Source: Pseudomonas sp. RIT-PI-r
GTDB lineage: Bacteria; Pseudomonadota; Gammaproteobacteria; Pseudomonadales; Pseudomonadaceae
Direction of reading: 5' to 3'
NCBI RefSeq assembly: GCF_001297015.1
Contig: NZ_LIGE01000031.1
Span: 124,001 to 188,000, forward strand
DNA length: 64,000 bases
Below the pieces are notes generated by a model, which was not told where the DNA came from, did no database searches, and saw only the letters and a list, made by a program, of their open reading frames with translations. This document shows, one piece after another, positions 48,301-56,584 of the stretch. Position numbers and translations under genes: made by a program. The first letter of the stretch is position 1; every line of letters begins with the position of its first letter.

Positions 48301-50180
48301 TTCGCCAGTGGCGAAAGCTCGCTCTGGCCGGTGGCCTGCAAGCTGAGTGAAAAGGCATCGGGACGGAAGCCGTTAAGGCCCTTGCGTCGAGCGCGGTCAG
48401 GTTGGCCGGGGTTGAACACCGTGTCGACAATTGCTTGCTCATGATGCTGCAGCGTACCGTTGAGTACGCGGACTCTGGCCTCACCGGTCATGCCGACAAA
48501 CAACGCATGCGCCAGCTTGTCTTTAATGTTGCCCAGGTACTGGGTTTGCAACGCTGACGTTGTTAGCGGCTGTGCAAAAAATTCGTCGCTGATGGCGCTC
48601 AGCACACTGGTGAACGTCTTGAATTCGGCCGCCGCCCTATCCGCTGTCACCATCGATGGCAGCAGGCTGCCACTGAGCGCCGGGCGGGTAGTCCAGCGCT
48701 CGTCAGTATCGAGTGAGAGCAGGCGATCATGGAGCATCGAGCGGACATCCAGCGCTTTATCGAACAGCGCGCGGATGTCTACTGCACCGTCACTGTGACG
48801 AAATACCTGCAAGGCATATTCGATGTTCTGGCGTTGCTTGGTGATGATGCCGGACAGCAGCACGGCAAAGATGTCGCCAGCGATCACTTCACCTGAGACA
48901 TGAGGTTCGTCGAAGCCAAGAAACTTTTGGCGTTCCTCCAGGCTCAGCAAACCATAAAGTTCCTCCTCATGGCCGGCAGCGCTGAACTTGCTCAGCAGGG
49001 TATTTTTCAGATCCTGATAATCCGCGAGCACCTGCAAACCCTGAGATGGGGTGTACAGGCAGGCGTCGGTGTGGCTGAACATCAGCGAACCTGCCAGCTC
49101 GACGAAGTTGGGCTGGTATTCCCACAAACGCACGGTTTCCAGCGTGGCTAACCGGGGGGAATCGCTATCGGGTTCGATCCATGCCAACAGGCCGGCGCAT
49201 TTTTGCGCGTCGATGATGCCCGCCTCGCGCTTGAGCATAATGTCGGTGAGCGCCTGCTGGCGGAGGGCCTGAGTGAAGAAGGCATGGCGCGTATGGCCAT
49301 CGGCGCTTGCGCCGCTCCAGTAAACCTCCATCTGTTTGTACAGCTGCGCCAGCAGGTTGACGGAGACGTTTTTGACTGCGCTCTCCCAATGCATTTGATC
49401 GTCAGCCTCGGCCAGCCGATGCGGATGGGAAAATACATGGGTCTGATCGGCGGGCCATCCGCCATGGCGGTAATACAGGAGCACGGCATCAGCCAGTGTC
49501 ATTGAATCGGGCCAGCGTCTCGGGCGGATTGCTTCCGGGCTGTCTGCGCCTGCGTGAAAATCGAGGCGGGTCTGCGTCTGATTCACACCCGGCATCGTTG
49601 ATGCCAGCAGGTCGGCGAGGATGTTCTCAAGCAGCGTGCCGAGCGCGGGCAGGTGCAACAGTTCGTCGAGCAAGGCCTGGGCATTGAGGCTTTGGCAGTG
49701 TTCGAGGGCTGCGCGTTGATCATCGAATATATCGCCGTCGATGAGCTGGGGGGTTACGGTTATACCGCGCTTTTCCAACAGATATTTACGTTGCGACAGG
49801 GCGAGAAACGCCAGTAACCGATCCTCTTCGTCAGCATCGTTGAGGCGCTGTTCGAGGTGCTCGGTCAGGACCTTGAGGCTGGCGAACTTCCGCAATCCTT
49901 CAAACGGCGTGTAAAGCAGGAAGGCGCGGTCTTCGGGAGTGGTGCTGAGGATGAAACTGCCTGCCAGCGGTAGCGCCGGTGATTCTGCGGTGTTGAGCAG
50001 CAAGCGATGGACAAGCATGGGCGGCGTTTGCTGACTGCGCAGGGCCTGGGTGGCCAGTTTTACATGCTGCAGCCAGTTGAAGTCCTGGATGGACAGGTCG
50101 TGTGCAGTGCGGAGTCCGGCCCATAGGCCAGGAGAGTCTAGAAAAAAGGGGAACAGCAGCGGAGGAACGGAAGCGGGCAT
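45363..50180 (-). CDS. Dermonecrotic-toxin-like (DUF6543) protein with C-terminal HExxH metallopeptidase motif
   Basis: This 1605-residue protein resembles large Pseudomonas proteins with DUF6543/dermonecrotic toxin repeat regions. Recurrent segments such as LLYTPFEGLRKFASLKVLTEHLEQRL, ACLYTPSQGLQVL and QVLYTPYHGEQAFSEFADEA show at least four repeated modules over residues 60-1200. The C-terminal 200 residues carry TLIHEFAHQ with H1464, E1465 and H1468, a zincin motif. No N-terminal signal peptide is evident, so a non-Sec export route is likely. The ATG at 50180 is preferred; its ribosome site is weak. It stands alone, with no visible immunity or secretion gene beside it. The target is unknown. 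Confidence 0.75.
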   Translation of the reverse strand: MPASVPPLLFPFFLDSPGLWAGLRTAHDLSIQDFNWLQHVKLATQALRSQQTPPMLVHRLLLNTAESPALPLAGSFILSTTPEDRAFLLYTPFEGLRKFASLKVLTEHLEQRLNDADEEDRLLAFLALSQRKYLLEKRGITVTPQLIDGDIFDDQRAALEHCQSLNAQALLDELLHLPALGTLLENILADLLASTMPGVNQTQTRLDFHAGADSPEAIRPRRWPDSMTLADAVLLYYRHGGWPADQTHVFSHPHRLAEADDQMHWESAVKNVSVNLLAQLYKQMEVYWSGASADGHTRHAFFTQALRQQALTDIMLKREAGIIDAQKCAGLLAWIEPDSDSPRLATLETVRLWEYQPNFVELAGSLMFSHTDACLYTPSQGLQVLADYQDLKNTLLSKFSAAGHEEELYGLLSLEERQKFLGFDEPHVSGEVIAGDIFAVLLSGIITKQRQNIEYALQVFRHSDGAVDIRALFDKALDVRSMLHDRLLSLDTDERWTTRPALSGSLLPSMVTADRAAAEFKTFTSVLSAISDEFFAQPLTTSALQTQYLGNIKDKLAHALFVGMTGEARVRVLNGTLQHHEQAIVDTVFNPGQPDRARRKGLNGFRPDAFSLSLQATGQSELSPLANCLLLTERGGLDNQHSGHAILWTPALGLEVFGSIDTARQALNQRLLSPEKRLLLLENLSPLSQGFHQNFRFADFHLISENVLHDRMQSTIEHFLQRGKWLRDLKLQKSVEDQALKTLSLQVIDSNLHHASALAKALGRQQSLPVWLGMAALGDQQLHLEILEQWCNSVTDDKDYLHGLPTLHDYVQQTLQSLLSSRFQAPDLDPRQIAITPVLALAGPAMSLTDFALNHSHTAQQTSFKVTSGTNAVLPKNIDQQAIRSLLLSLDIGSTFANKLTSALSAKNSDAQARQQRYVRQLPWQLLQHAHQLKLQQRLSAMAFDLITQVLDMPDATARARVPGADALLRPLALIKTAGAKAVTALGMYLIGPASGKPGPQVLYTPYHGEQAFSEFADEAAVISALNIPGALQNLLLRRLPASEQSIFGALFKDSIGQTSEITLASKAVDGNALMQLFSDNLALLPRLLSSHSLPSAQEDWEVAKNLFSSGIKLVRGLLPGKLAYVQFLWQAFKDAMNSAEALQDHHWKRALETFIAGAAEMISLGRLSLESTLITKEASIQQEPVATTPSAPKWQEIRPTAASRTNLQTFETPTVALKDLTHKVADGTYEDLPTKTLYAPIAGKVYPVEKPGAVWQIKGAEQAGPVLQHTASRQLIIDTDRHTVHFGKALSKMYNRHANEREARVWLNIQAQGMAEIRARHPEKARMLTQAVDMARYYALNSLHNMAQLKNHAPGTRLDTFLKSFFGVQRIDADILAKIKKTIVPICNALVDPTEDLMNTDRFVVGSNKYSNSGLIAFVLDDDSRKMVHFTEKFFNQELDWYKVGLTQPFNVEGHAQASTLIHEFAHQANKAVDIASLEARRPFSDLIATITGYGAAMKENQTRFQREALSLETPREELFARWSNELQEWISFDEIPGIEHVAKEILKVTQSPTVEDARTAFLSRSNPHPRIDTILRNADSIAFLICEMGRQLDPVTSPNEALS

Positions 50181-50414
50181 TGTCGGGTCTCGATCAGGCG
50201 CCGTTGAGTGCGCCGGTGAATTGAACGGCCAGACTAAAAGCCTTGCGATGAGAGAGGGTGGTACATAGTTACCGCACGTTAGAGGCTCGAATGTGCATGG
50301 GCGCTTCGGCGAGCGCTTCGGAACGGTTGACAGCACCCGGGCCTGACGTGGTTAATCGCAGGGCAAGCTGTTCGTACGCTGTTGTTCCCTCCAATAATTA
50401 GTCTGGAGCTTCAG

Positions 50415-51455
50415 ATGTCTGCGCCACACGATGCTGTGTCTTCTGCTGTCTCGCCCGCGTTGTCGCTCGAAGCGCTGACGCAGTTGCTCGAAAAGGTTTT
50501 CCTGCGCCACGGAACGTCCGCGCTCGTCGCCCGCACGCTGGCGGCCAACTGTGCCGGTGCCGAACGTGACGGCGCCCACAGTCACGGCGTGTTTCGTATC
50601 CCCGGTTATGTTTCGACACTTAAAAGCGGATGGGTCAACGGTCAGGCCGTGCCGCTGGTTGAGGACGTGGCGTCCGGGTTCGTGCGGGTCGATGCCGGCA
50701 ACGGCTTTGCGCAACCGGCGCTTGCGGCGGCCCGCCCGCTATTAGTGGAAAAGGCACGCAACGCCGGGATCGCGGTGTTGGCAATTCGCAATTCCCATCA
50801 CTTTGCCGCGCTCTGGCCGGACGTCGAGCCTTTTGCCGAAGAAGGTCTGGTGGCGCTCAGCGTGGTCAACAGCATGACCTGCGTGGTGCCGCACGGCGCC
50901 GACCGGCCGCTGTTCGGCACCAATCCGATCGCATTCGCGGCCCCGCGTGCCGGCGGCGCACCGATCGTCTTCGACCTGGCAACCAGCGCCATCGCCCATG
51001 GTGATGTGCAGATCGCCGCGCGCAAGGGCGAGCGCTTGCCGCCGGGTATGGGCGTGGACGGCCTCGGTCAGCCGACCTGCGATCCGAAAGCCATTCTTGA
51101 GGGCGGGGCGTTGCTGCCATTCGGCGGGCACAAGGGTTCGGCGCTGTCGATGATGGTGGAGTTACTCGCGGCGGCATTGACCGGCGGCCATTTTTCCTTC
51201 GAGTTCGACTGGTCGAATCATCCGGGCGCGCGGACGCCATGGACAGGTCAGTTGTTGATCGTCATCGATCCGAGCAAAGCCGCGGGGCAGGACTTTGCCG
51301 CGCGCAGTCAGGAGCTGGTGCGACAGATGCATGGGGTGGGATTGAAGCGTTTGCCGGGCGATCGCCGCCATTTGCAGCGCACCCGCTCAATGGCCGAAGG
51401 CATTGTGCTGGATGAGCAAACCTTGGCGCAGTTGCGCGAATTGGCCGCGGATTGA
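50415..51455 (+). CDS. dpkA: Delta1-piperideine-2-carboxylate / pyrroline-2-carboxylate reductase
   Basis: The 346-residue protein belongs to the Ldh2/malate dehydrogenase-like family of NAD(P)H-dependent imine reductases. SHGVFRIPGYV (about 56-66) holds the catalytic His, and NSHHFAALWPDV and FGTNPIAFAAPR match DpkA. It reduces cyclic imino acids from D-lysine and D-proline to L-pipecolate and L-proline. The ATG at 50415 has GGAG six bases upstream. It is divergent from the toxin-like gene and ends before a bidirectional terminator. Confidence 0.85.
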   Translation: MSAPHDAVSSAVSPALSLEALTQLLEKVFLRHGTSALVARTLAANCAGAERDGAHSHGVFRIPGYVSTLKSGWVNGQAVPLVEDVASGFVRVDAGNGFAQPALAAARPLLVEKARNAGIAVLAIRNSHHFAALWPDVEPFAEEGLVALSVVNSMTCVVPHGADRPLFGTNPIAFAAPRAGGAPIVFDLATSAIAHGDVQIAARKGERLPPGMGVDGLGQPTCDPKAILEGGALLPFGGHKGSALSMMVELLAAALTGGHFSFEFDWSNHPGARTPWTGQLLIVIDPSKAAGQDFAARSQELVRQMHGVGLKRLPGDRRHLQRTRSMAEGIVLDEQTLAQLRELAAD

Positions 51456-51471
51456 GTGCGTTCCGGACACG

Positions 51472-51501
51472 AAAAAGGCGAGCCACGGGGCTCGCCTTTT
51501 T
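51472..51501. terminator. Bidirectional rho-independent terminator
   Basis: AAAAAGGCGAGCC and GGCTCGCCTTTTT form an 8-bp stem with a short loop. It ends dpkA on the plus strand and DUF883 on the minus strand. Confidence 0.93.
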
Positions 51502-51527
51502 CTTGTCTGTTACATGCTCGCGATGAT

Positions 51528-51845
51528 TCAACGACGACCGAGCAATAACCCGACCACCAGGCCGAAGCCCGCCGAGATTGCCACTGTTTGCCACGGATGA
51601 CCGCCAATGTAGCTCTCAGTGGCATCGACGGCCGGCTTGGTGCGGTCGCGCACGCTGGAAACCGAGTCCAGCGCCTGCTGCAGTTTCAGGGCAATTTGCC
51701 CGCGCAGGGTTTCCGCTTCTTCACCGACCAGCGATGCGCTGCTCTTGAGCAGTTTGTCCGATTCTTCGATCAGAGCCTGAAGTTCGCTGAAGGCCTGATC
51801 CTTGATTTGGTCTTCGGCCGCTTGAACGGCGGATTTGCGGGCCAT
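51528..51845 (-). CDS. DUF883 (ElaB/YqjD-like) membrane-anchored protein
   Basis: The 105-residue protein has a long helical N-terminal part (EDQIKDQAFSELQALIEESDKLL) and one C-terminal membrane helix ending in GLLLGRR, with ESYIGGHPWQTVAISAGFG typical of DUF883. Relatives bind ribosomes at the inner membrane in stationary phase. AAGGAG lies seven bases before the ATG. Confidence 0.92.
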   Translation of the reverse strand: MARKSAVQAAEDQIKDQAFSELQALIEESDKLLKSSASLVGEEAETLRGQIALKLQQALDSVSSVRDRTKPAVDATESYIGGHPWQTVAISAGFGLVVGLLLGRR

Positions 51846-51999
51846 TGGGTGACTCCTTACAGGTGAATGGACAGTGATCAATGGAGTGTGACGCAGCGTA
51901 AAAAGTTGCACTGAATTTAGGTCATGAATAAAAACCTGCGCAGGAGATTTCCGTCGAGCGTGTAAGATGTCGCCATTTTACGCAGCAGGATAATTCCCC

Positions 52000-52254
52000 A
52001 TGAGTTTCAATCTGGCCGACAAATCCCTCGCAGAGCGCGCAGCGCTGGAAGATGAGAAATCCCGTCTGTTCGAACTCTGGCAGAACAATCTGGGCAAAGC
52101 CAAAGGCGAGGCCGCGCGGCTGTTCGGCGAGCGCGGCAAGCGTAAAGGCAAGTGGGCCGAGTGGGTGCGTGCGGAGCTGGACGGCATGTCGCCGCCGGAA
52201 TTCGCCAATATGGTGCGCAGTGAAGTCAATCGCCTGATGGCGGCGAACAAGTAA
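52000..52254 (+). CDS. Small conserved cytosolic protein of unknown function
   Basis: The 84-residue protein is highly charged and helical (ERAALEDEKSRLFELWQ, RGKRKGKWAEWVRAEL). No motif is recognised. AGGA lies nine bases before the ATG, and the stop is 6 bases from the convergent LysR gene. Its gene is likely conserved in pseudomonads, but I cannot confirm that here. Confidence 0.75.
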   Translation: MSFNLADKSLAERAALEDEKSRLFELWQNNLGKAKGEAARLFGERGKRKGKWAEWVRAELDGMSPPEFANMVRSEVNRLMAANK

Positions 52255-52260
52255 GGCTTT

Positions 52261-53169
52261 TTACCTGAAGCTGGCGGCAATCGCCTCGCGCACTTTGACG
52301 ACCACTGGATCGATCTGCGTACTGGTCCGCCAACCCAGCTCGATCGGATAGCGCGGCAAGTTCAGCGGGCAGGGCAGTAATGCCAGACCGCTGAGCGCAG
52401 CGATACCCTCGGCGGCGTGCGTCGGAATCGTCGCCACTGCCTGACTGTCCTTGAGCAGATAGGGCAGCGCCGCGAAGTGCGTCGTCGACGCGCATACCCG
52501 GCGGCTCAGGCCCAGCGCGGCCAGGCCTTCGTCGGTGATACCGATAAACCCGCCGGACGACACCAGAAGGTGCTCGCGAGCGACAAACTCCTCCAGAGTG
52601 ATTTGCTGCTGCCCCGGCGCAAGGCTCGCCGGGTCGACCAGGCAGGCGTAACCCCCTTCACCCAATACCTGCCGGCTGAGCAGGCGTTCAGCAAAGCCGC
52701 CGGCGGTGATTGCCAGGTCGATACTGCGTTCCATCAACGCCCGCGCGACGATCTGACTGTGGGTCTGGCGGAAGATCAGCCGCAGTTTCGGTGCACTGCG
52801 GGCGATTTCCTCGATCAAGCGACGACCATAGGCAATTTCAAAATCATCCGACAGGCCAACCGTCACCGAGCGACCTTCGTACTGATTGGCGGCCGGGTCG
52901 ACCATGGCCAGGCTTTGCCGACATTTGTTCAGCGCCTCACTGACCACCGGTTTCAGTTGATTGGCCCGGAGTGTCGGCGCCAGACCACGGCCGGTACGCA
53001 CAAACAACTGATCACCATAGACCTCGCGCAATCGACGCAGCGCCGCGCTGACCGCCGATTGAGTCACGTTCAGACGCAGGGCCGCGCGGCTCGCGCTCGA
53101 TTCCTCGTGCAGGGCTTCGAAGACTTTCAGCAGGTTGAGGTCGACGTTGGCGATATTCATTTGGCTCAT
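52261..53169 (-). CDS. LysR-type regulator, probable nitrilase-gene regulator
   Basis: The 302-residue protein has an N-terminal winged helix (LNLLKVFEALHEESSASRAALRLNVTQSAVSAALRRLRE) and a periplasmic-binding-like effector domain. It is divergent from the nitrilase gene, with 84 bases between, the classic arrangement of a LysR regulator with its target. The effector is unknown. An alternative start three codons inside is possible. Confidence 0.9.
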   Translation of the reverse strand: MSQMNIANVDLNLLKVFEALHEESSASRAALRLNVTQSAVSAALRRLREVYGDQLFVRTGRGLAPTLRANQLKPVVSEALNKCRQSLAMVDPAANQYEGRSVTVGLSDDFEIAYGRRLIEEIARSAPKLRLIFRQTHSQIVARALMERSIDLAITAGGFAERLLSRQVLGEGGYACLVDPASLAPGQQQITLEEFVAREHLLVSSGGFIGITDEGLAALGLSRRVCASTTHFAALPYLLKDSQAVATIPTHAAEGIAALSGLALLPCPLNLPRYPIELGWRTSTQIDPVVVKVREAIAASFR

Positions 53170-53253
53170 ATCATTCAGCAGTGATCAGGGCTTTATTCAT
53201 GATCCCTTGGCGCCGGAGAATCAGCAACCTCTCAAGCTGATGGAGTGATCGCG

Positions 53254-54177
53254 ATGCCCAGGTCAATTGTTGCAGCCCTGCAAATCGGCGCCTTGCCCGG
53301 CGGTAAAGGCCAAACCCTGGAACAGATTCTTGGTTGGGAAAACGCAATCATCGAAGCCGGCGCGGCACTGGTGGTGATGCCGGAAGCCGTGCTCGGTGGT
53401 TATCCGAAAGGCGAAAGTTTCGGCACGCAATTGGGCTATCGATTGCCTGAGGGGCGTGAGGCCTATGCGCGTTACTTCGCCAACGCCATCGATGTGCCGG
53501 GCGCGGAAACCGAAGCACTGGCCGGTTTGTCCGCACGCACCGGCGCCAATCTGGTGATCGGTGTGATCGAGCGGGCGGGCAGCACCTTGTATTGCACGGT
53601 GCTGTATTTCGACCCGCAAGCCGGATTGCTGGCCAGACACCGCAAACTGATGCCGACCGGCACCGAGCGGCTGATCTGGGGCAAGGGCGATGGCTCGACC
53701 TTACCGGTGCTCGACAGCCAGGTCGGCAAGCTTGGCGCGGTGGTCTGCTGGGAAAACATGATGCCATTGCTGCGCACGGCGATGTACGCCAAGGGCATCG
53801 AGGTCTGGTGCGCGCCGACCGTGGATGAGCGCGAGATGTGGCAGGTCAGCATGCGTCACATTGCGCATGAAGGGCGCTGCTTCGTGGTCAGTGCGTGCCA
53901 GGTGCAGGCGTCGCCGAATGATTTGGGGATAGACGTTGCCAATTGGCCGGCGGATCGGCCATTGATTGCCGGCGGCAGCGTGATTGTCGGGCCGATGGGC
54001 GATGTGCTGGCTGGGCCGTTGCGCGGTGAGGCCGGGCTGTTGACCGCCGAGATCGACACCGATGAACTGGTGCGCGCACGGTATGACTACGATGTGGTGG
54101 GGCACTATGCGCGGCCGGACGTGTTCGAGTTGACTGTGGATGAGCGCGCGAAACCCGGCGTACGCTTCAACACCTGA
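53254..54177 (+). CDS. Nitrilase
   Basis: The 307-residue protein has the catalytic triad E44 (VVMPEAVLGG), K131 (HRKLMPTGTER) and C165 (VVCWENMMP). The CWEN context points to a true nitrilase, which hydrolyses nitriles to acids and ammonia. The ATG at 53254 has GGAG eight bases upstream; a GTG three codons earlier is less likely. It is divergent from a LysR gene. The nitrile substrate is unknown. Confidence 0.92.
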   Translation: MPRSIVAALQIGALPGGKGQTLEQILGWENAIIEAGAALVVMPEAVLGGYPKGESFGTQLGYRLPEGREAYARYFANAIDVPGAETEALAGLSARTGANLVIGVIERAGSTLYCTVLYFDPQAGLLARHRKLMPTGTERLIWGKGDGSTLPVLDSQVGKLGAVVCWENMMPLLRTAMYAKGIEVWCAPTVDEREMWQVSMRHIAHEGRCFVVSACQVQASPNDLGIDVANWPADRPLIAGGSVIVGPMGDVLAGPLRGEAGLLTAEIDTDELVRARYDYDVVGHYARPDVFELTVDERAKPGVRFNT

Positions 54178-54198
54178 TCGTTGACTTGCAACACCCTG

Positions 54199-54222
54199 TA
54201 GCTGCCGCAGGCTGCGGCAGCT
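54199..54222. repeat. Solo palindromic REP-like unit
   Basis: TAGCTGCCGCAG and its inverse CTGCGGCAGCTA are adjacent. The unit lies where a GNAT gene remnant stops. Confidence 0.75.
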
Positions 54223-54321
54223 ACTACTCGTATCGCCTGGGCGTCGACCAATTTCAGCGGACGCAGGATCAGCCGCTCGGTGTCCAGCGTGGGGTGCCTT
54301 CCATAAACCTGCAGCCTCCAT
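54222..54321 (-). pseudogene. Remnant of a GNAT acetyltransferase N-terminus
   Basis: On the minus strand the bases after ATG read MEAAGLWKAP, then a shift of one base gives PTLDTERLILRPLKLVDAQA, the typical start of ribosomal-protein-type GNAT acetyltransferases. The C run at the shift (CCCC) looks like a one-base insertion. The similarity stops at the palindromic repeat at 54199. About 33 codons remain, so the gene is broken. Confidence 0.5.
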
Positions 54322-54357
54322 GATTGTGAGTAATAAAGCTTGGAGACTACGGCATTT

Positions 54358-54831
54358 TTACCAGGTCGCGGCAGTCGCCTTGGGCAGGCTCAGGGTGCCG
54401 CTGTCGACAAAGCGCATGGTGCCGAACACGCCACCGGCGAGCTTGCCGCGCAGCACGTAAGGCAGGTTGTCGAGGGTTTGCGTCTGGCTCAGGCCGAGTG
54501 TCTGGCGCAGTACCGAGAACGCCGAAACGCTGACCGGGACGCTGACGATGGTTTCCGAAAAACGCCCGATCGAGCCACTCTGATCGCTGACACCGGACGC
54601 CAGCGAATGGCCGTTGACCTCCAGATCCAGCGCGATGCCGTTGTAGTCGATAGCCGTTTCATCGGGGTTCTGTACGCGAATCTTGATCGCGAAGCGAACT
54701 TCCAGATCCTGGCTCGGCAAGGGTTCGAGGCCGACCACGTTGATGTTCACCGGATCACGGTTGGGGAACAGCGCACAGGCGCTGAGCGACAGCAGAAGCA
54801 TTGACAGCATGACGGCGTGTAGGCGGCGCAT
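54358..54831 (-). CDS. LEA type 2 / WHy-domain lipoprotein
   Basis: The 157-residue protein has a lipoprotein signal (LSAC, Cys19) and one LEA2/WHy-like beta domain (VRFAIKIRVQNPDETAIDYNGIALDLEVNGHSLASG). Such domains are thought to protect the envelope under stress. GAGAGA lies about six bases before the ATG. It is downstream of the permease gene and separated from it by a terminator. Confidence 0.87.
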   Translation of the reverse strand: MRRLHAVMLSMLLLSLSACALFPNRDPVNINVVGLEPLPSQDLEVRFAIKIRVQNPDETAIDYNGIALDLEVNGHSLASGVSDQSGSIGRFSETIVSVPVSVSAFSVLRQTLGLSQTQTLDNLPYVLRGKLAGGVFGTMRFVDSGTLSLPKATAATW

Positions 54832-54847
54832 GAACGGTCTCTCAACT

Positions 54848-54880
54848 AAAAAGGGCTGAACCGTTGCCGGTGCAGCCCTT
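54848..54880 (-). terminator. Rho-independent terminator after the permease gene
   Basis: On the minus strand, AAGGGCTG pairs with CAGCCCTT and is followed by TTTTT, 20 bases after the permease stop. It precedes the LEA lipoprotein gene. Confidence 0.85.
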
Positions 54881-54899
54881 TCTATCAAAAGGCCAGACG

Positions 54900-56366
54900 T
54901 TATCGGTTCAACTGTGCGACAGCCGCTGGCCGGGCAGGTTCACCCTTGGCCGGCATCTCCGGGTTTTCCATGACCTGAAGAATAGAAGCTTCCGGATCGA
55001 AATCGTCCTCTTCAAGCTCAATGAATTCTTCCGGCAGGAAGATATTCAGCACGATAGCGCACAACGCCCCGACGGTGATCGGCGATTCGAAAATGTTGCG
55101 CAGCGCTTGCGGCAGCTCACGCAGGACTTCCGGTACCGCCGCGATGCCCAGGCCCATGCCCAGCGAAATGGCAACGATGAGCATGTTGCGCCGATGCAGA
55201 CCGGCTTCAGCGAGGATCTTGATACCGGCGACGGCGACGGTGCCGAACATCACCAGTTCGGCGCCACCCAGCACCGGTTTTGGCATCAACTGCAACACCG
55301 CGCCGATCATCGGGAACAGGCCCAGTATCACCAGCAGACCGGCAATGAAGAAGGCGACGTAACGGCTGGCCACACCGGTCAACTGAATCACCCCGTTGTT
55401 CTGCGCAAAGGTCACCATCGGCATGCTGTTGAACACCGCAGCCATAGCCGAGTTGAGGCCGTCGGCGAGCAGGCCGGACTTGATGCGGCGGATGTACAGC
55501 GGGCCTTTGACCGGTTGCCGCGAGATCATCGAGTTGGCGGGCAGATCGCCCGCAGCTTCCAGCGGCGACACGAGGAAAATCACCGCGACCGGGACGAAAG
55601 CCACCCAGTCGAAATTGAAACCGTATTTGAACGGCACCGGTACGCTGACCAGCGGTACCTCAGGCATCGAGGCGAAATCCACCGTGCCCATCAACCAGGC
55701 CACCACGTAGCCAAGCGTCAGCCCGATGACGATTGCGCCCAGGCGCAGGAACGGCACGTCGACGCGGTTCAGCACAACGATCGTGCCGATCACCAGTGCC
55801 GCGAGAAACAGATGGCTGGATGCGCCCAGATCCGCTGCGCCAAAACCGCCGGCAATGTCGGTCATCGCCACTTTGATCAACGACAGGCCCATCAAGGTGA
55901 TGATTGTGCCAGTCACTACCGGCGTGATCAGCATGCGCAGTTTGCCGATGAACTGGCTGAGCACCACTTCGATGAACGCGGCGAAGAAGCACACACCGAA
56001 GATTGTCGAGAGAATCTCGTCAGTGCCGCCGCCGCGAGCCTTGACCATGAATCCGGCGCTGAGAATCACGCTGATAAAGGAAAAACTGGTGCCTTGCAGA
56101 CACAACAACCCCGAACCGACCGGGCCGAACCGCTTGGCCTGGACGAAAGTACCGAGGCCAGAGACGAACAGCGCCATGCTGATCAGGTAGGGGATTTCGC
56201 TGTGCAGGCCGAGGGCGCCGCCCATGATCAGGGTCGGGGTGATGATGCCGACAAAGCTGGCCAATACGTGTTGCAGCGCGGCAAACACGGTGGCGGTCAG
56301 GTGCGGACGGTCGTTGAGGCCGTAGAGCAGATCGTTGTTGCGTGGGACTTTTTCAGAGGCGGTCAT
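54900..56366 (-). CDS. NCS2 xanthine/uracil permease
   Basis: The 488-residue protein has about 12-14 hydrophobic segments, the NCS2 motif FAQNNGVIQLTGVASR and FLVSPLEAAGD in the substrate site. This points to a purine (xanthine/uric acid) H+ symporter of the XanQ type; uracil is the alternative. The ATG at 56366 fits the family, although its ribosome site is weak; a longer reading exists. It is followed by a terminator, and a REP pair and LysR gene lie upstream. Confidence 0.92.
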   Translation of the reverse strand: MTASEKVPRNNDLLYGLNDRPHLTATVFAALQHVLASFVGIITPTLIMGGALGLHSEIPYLISMALFVSGLGTFVQAKRFGPVGSGLLCLQGTSFSFISVILSAGFMVKARGGGTDEILSTIFGVCFFAAFIEVVLSQFIGKLRMLITPVVTGTIITLMGLSLIKVAMTDIAGGFGAADLGASSHLFLAALVIGTIVVLNRVDVPFLRLGAIVIGLTLGYVVAWLMGTVDFASMPEVPLVSVPVPFKYGFNFDWVAFVPVAVIFLVSPLEAAGDLPANSMISRQPVKGPLYIRRIKSGLLADGLNSAMAAVFNSMPMVTFAQNNGVIQLTGVASRYVAFFIAGLLVILGLFPMIGAVLQLMPKPVLGGAELVMFGTVAVAGIKILAEAGLHRRNMLIVAISLGMGLGIAAVPEVLRELPQALRNIFESPITVGALCAIVLNIFLPEEFIELEEDDFDPEASILQVMENPEMPAKGEPARPAAVAQLNR

Positions 56367-56500
56367 GGTGTTTTGCGCGCCGTGAGGCGAGGCCGGGTCA
56401 GAAAATGGAGGCGCAGAATGCCGGAAGAGGGCAGCGAGGGCAACGAGCAATAATTGCCTGAAAGGTCAGGTTTTATTGGAGTGAGGAGCCGAACCCATTC

Positions 56501-56584
56501 TGTAGGAGCTGCCGGAGGCTGCGATCTTTTGATTTTGTTTTTTTGGATCAAGATCAAAAGATCGCAGCCTCCGGCAGCTCCTGC
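56501..56584. repeat. REP inverted pair, GCTGCGATCTTTTG family, overlapping lysR 3' end
   Basis: TGTAGGAGCTGCCGGAGGCTGCGATCTTTTGAT and its inverse are separated by about 15 bases. The right arm from 56554 encodes the last codons of the LysR gene to its right, including the stop. Confidence 0.92.

Noticed and set aside
54864..56453. 529-codon open frame on the plus strand across the permease gene
   Set aside because: It is antisense to an NCS2 permease with clear motifs; its translation is Asp/His/Gln-rich and shows no domain.
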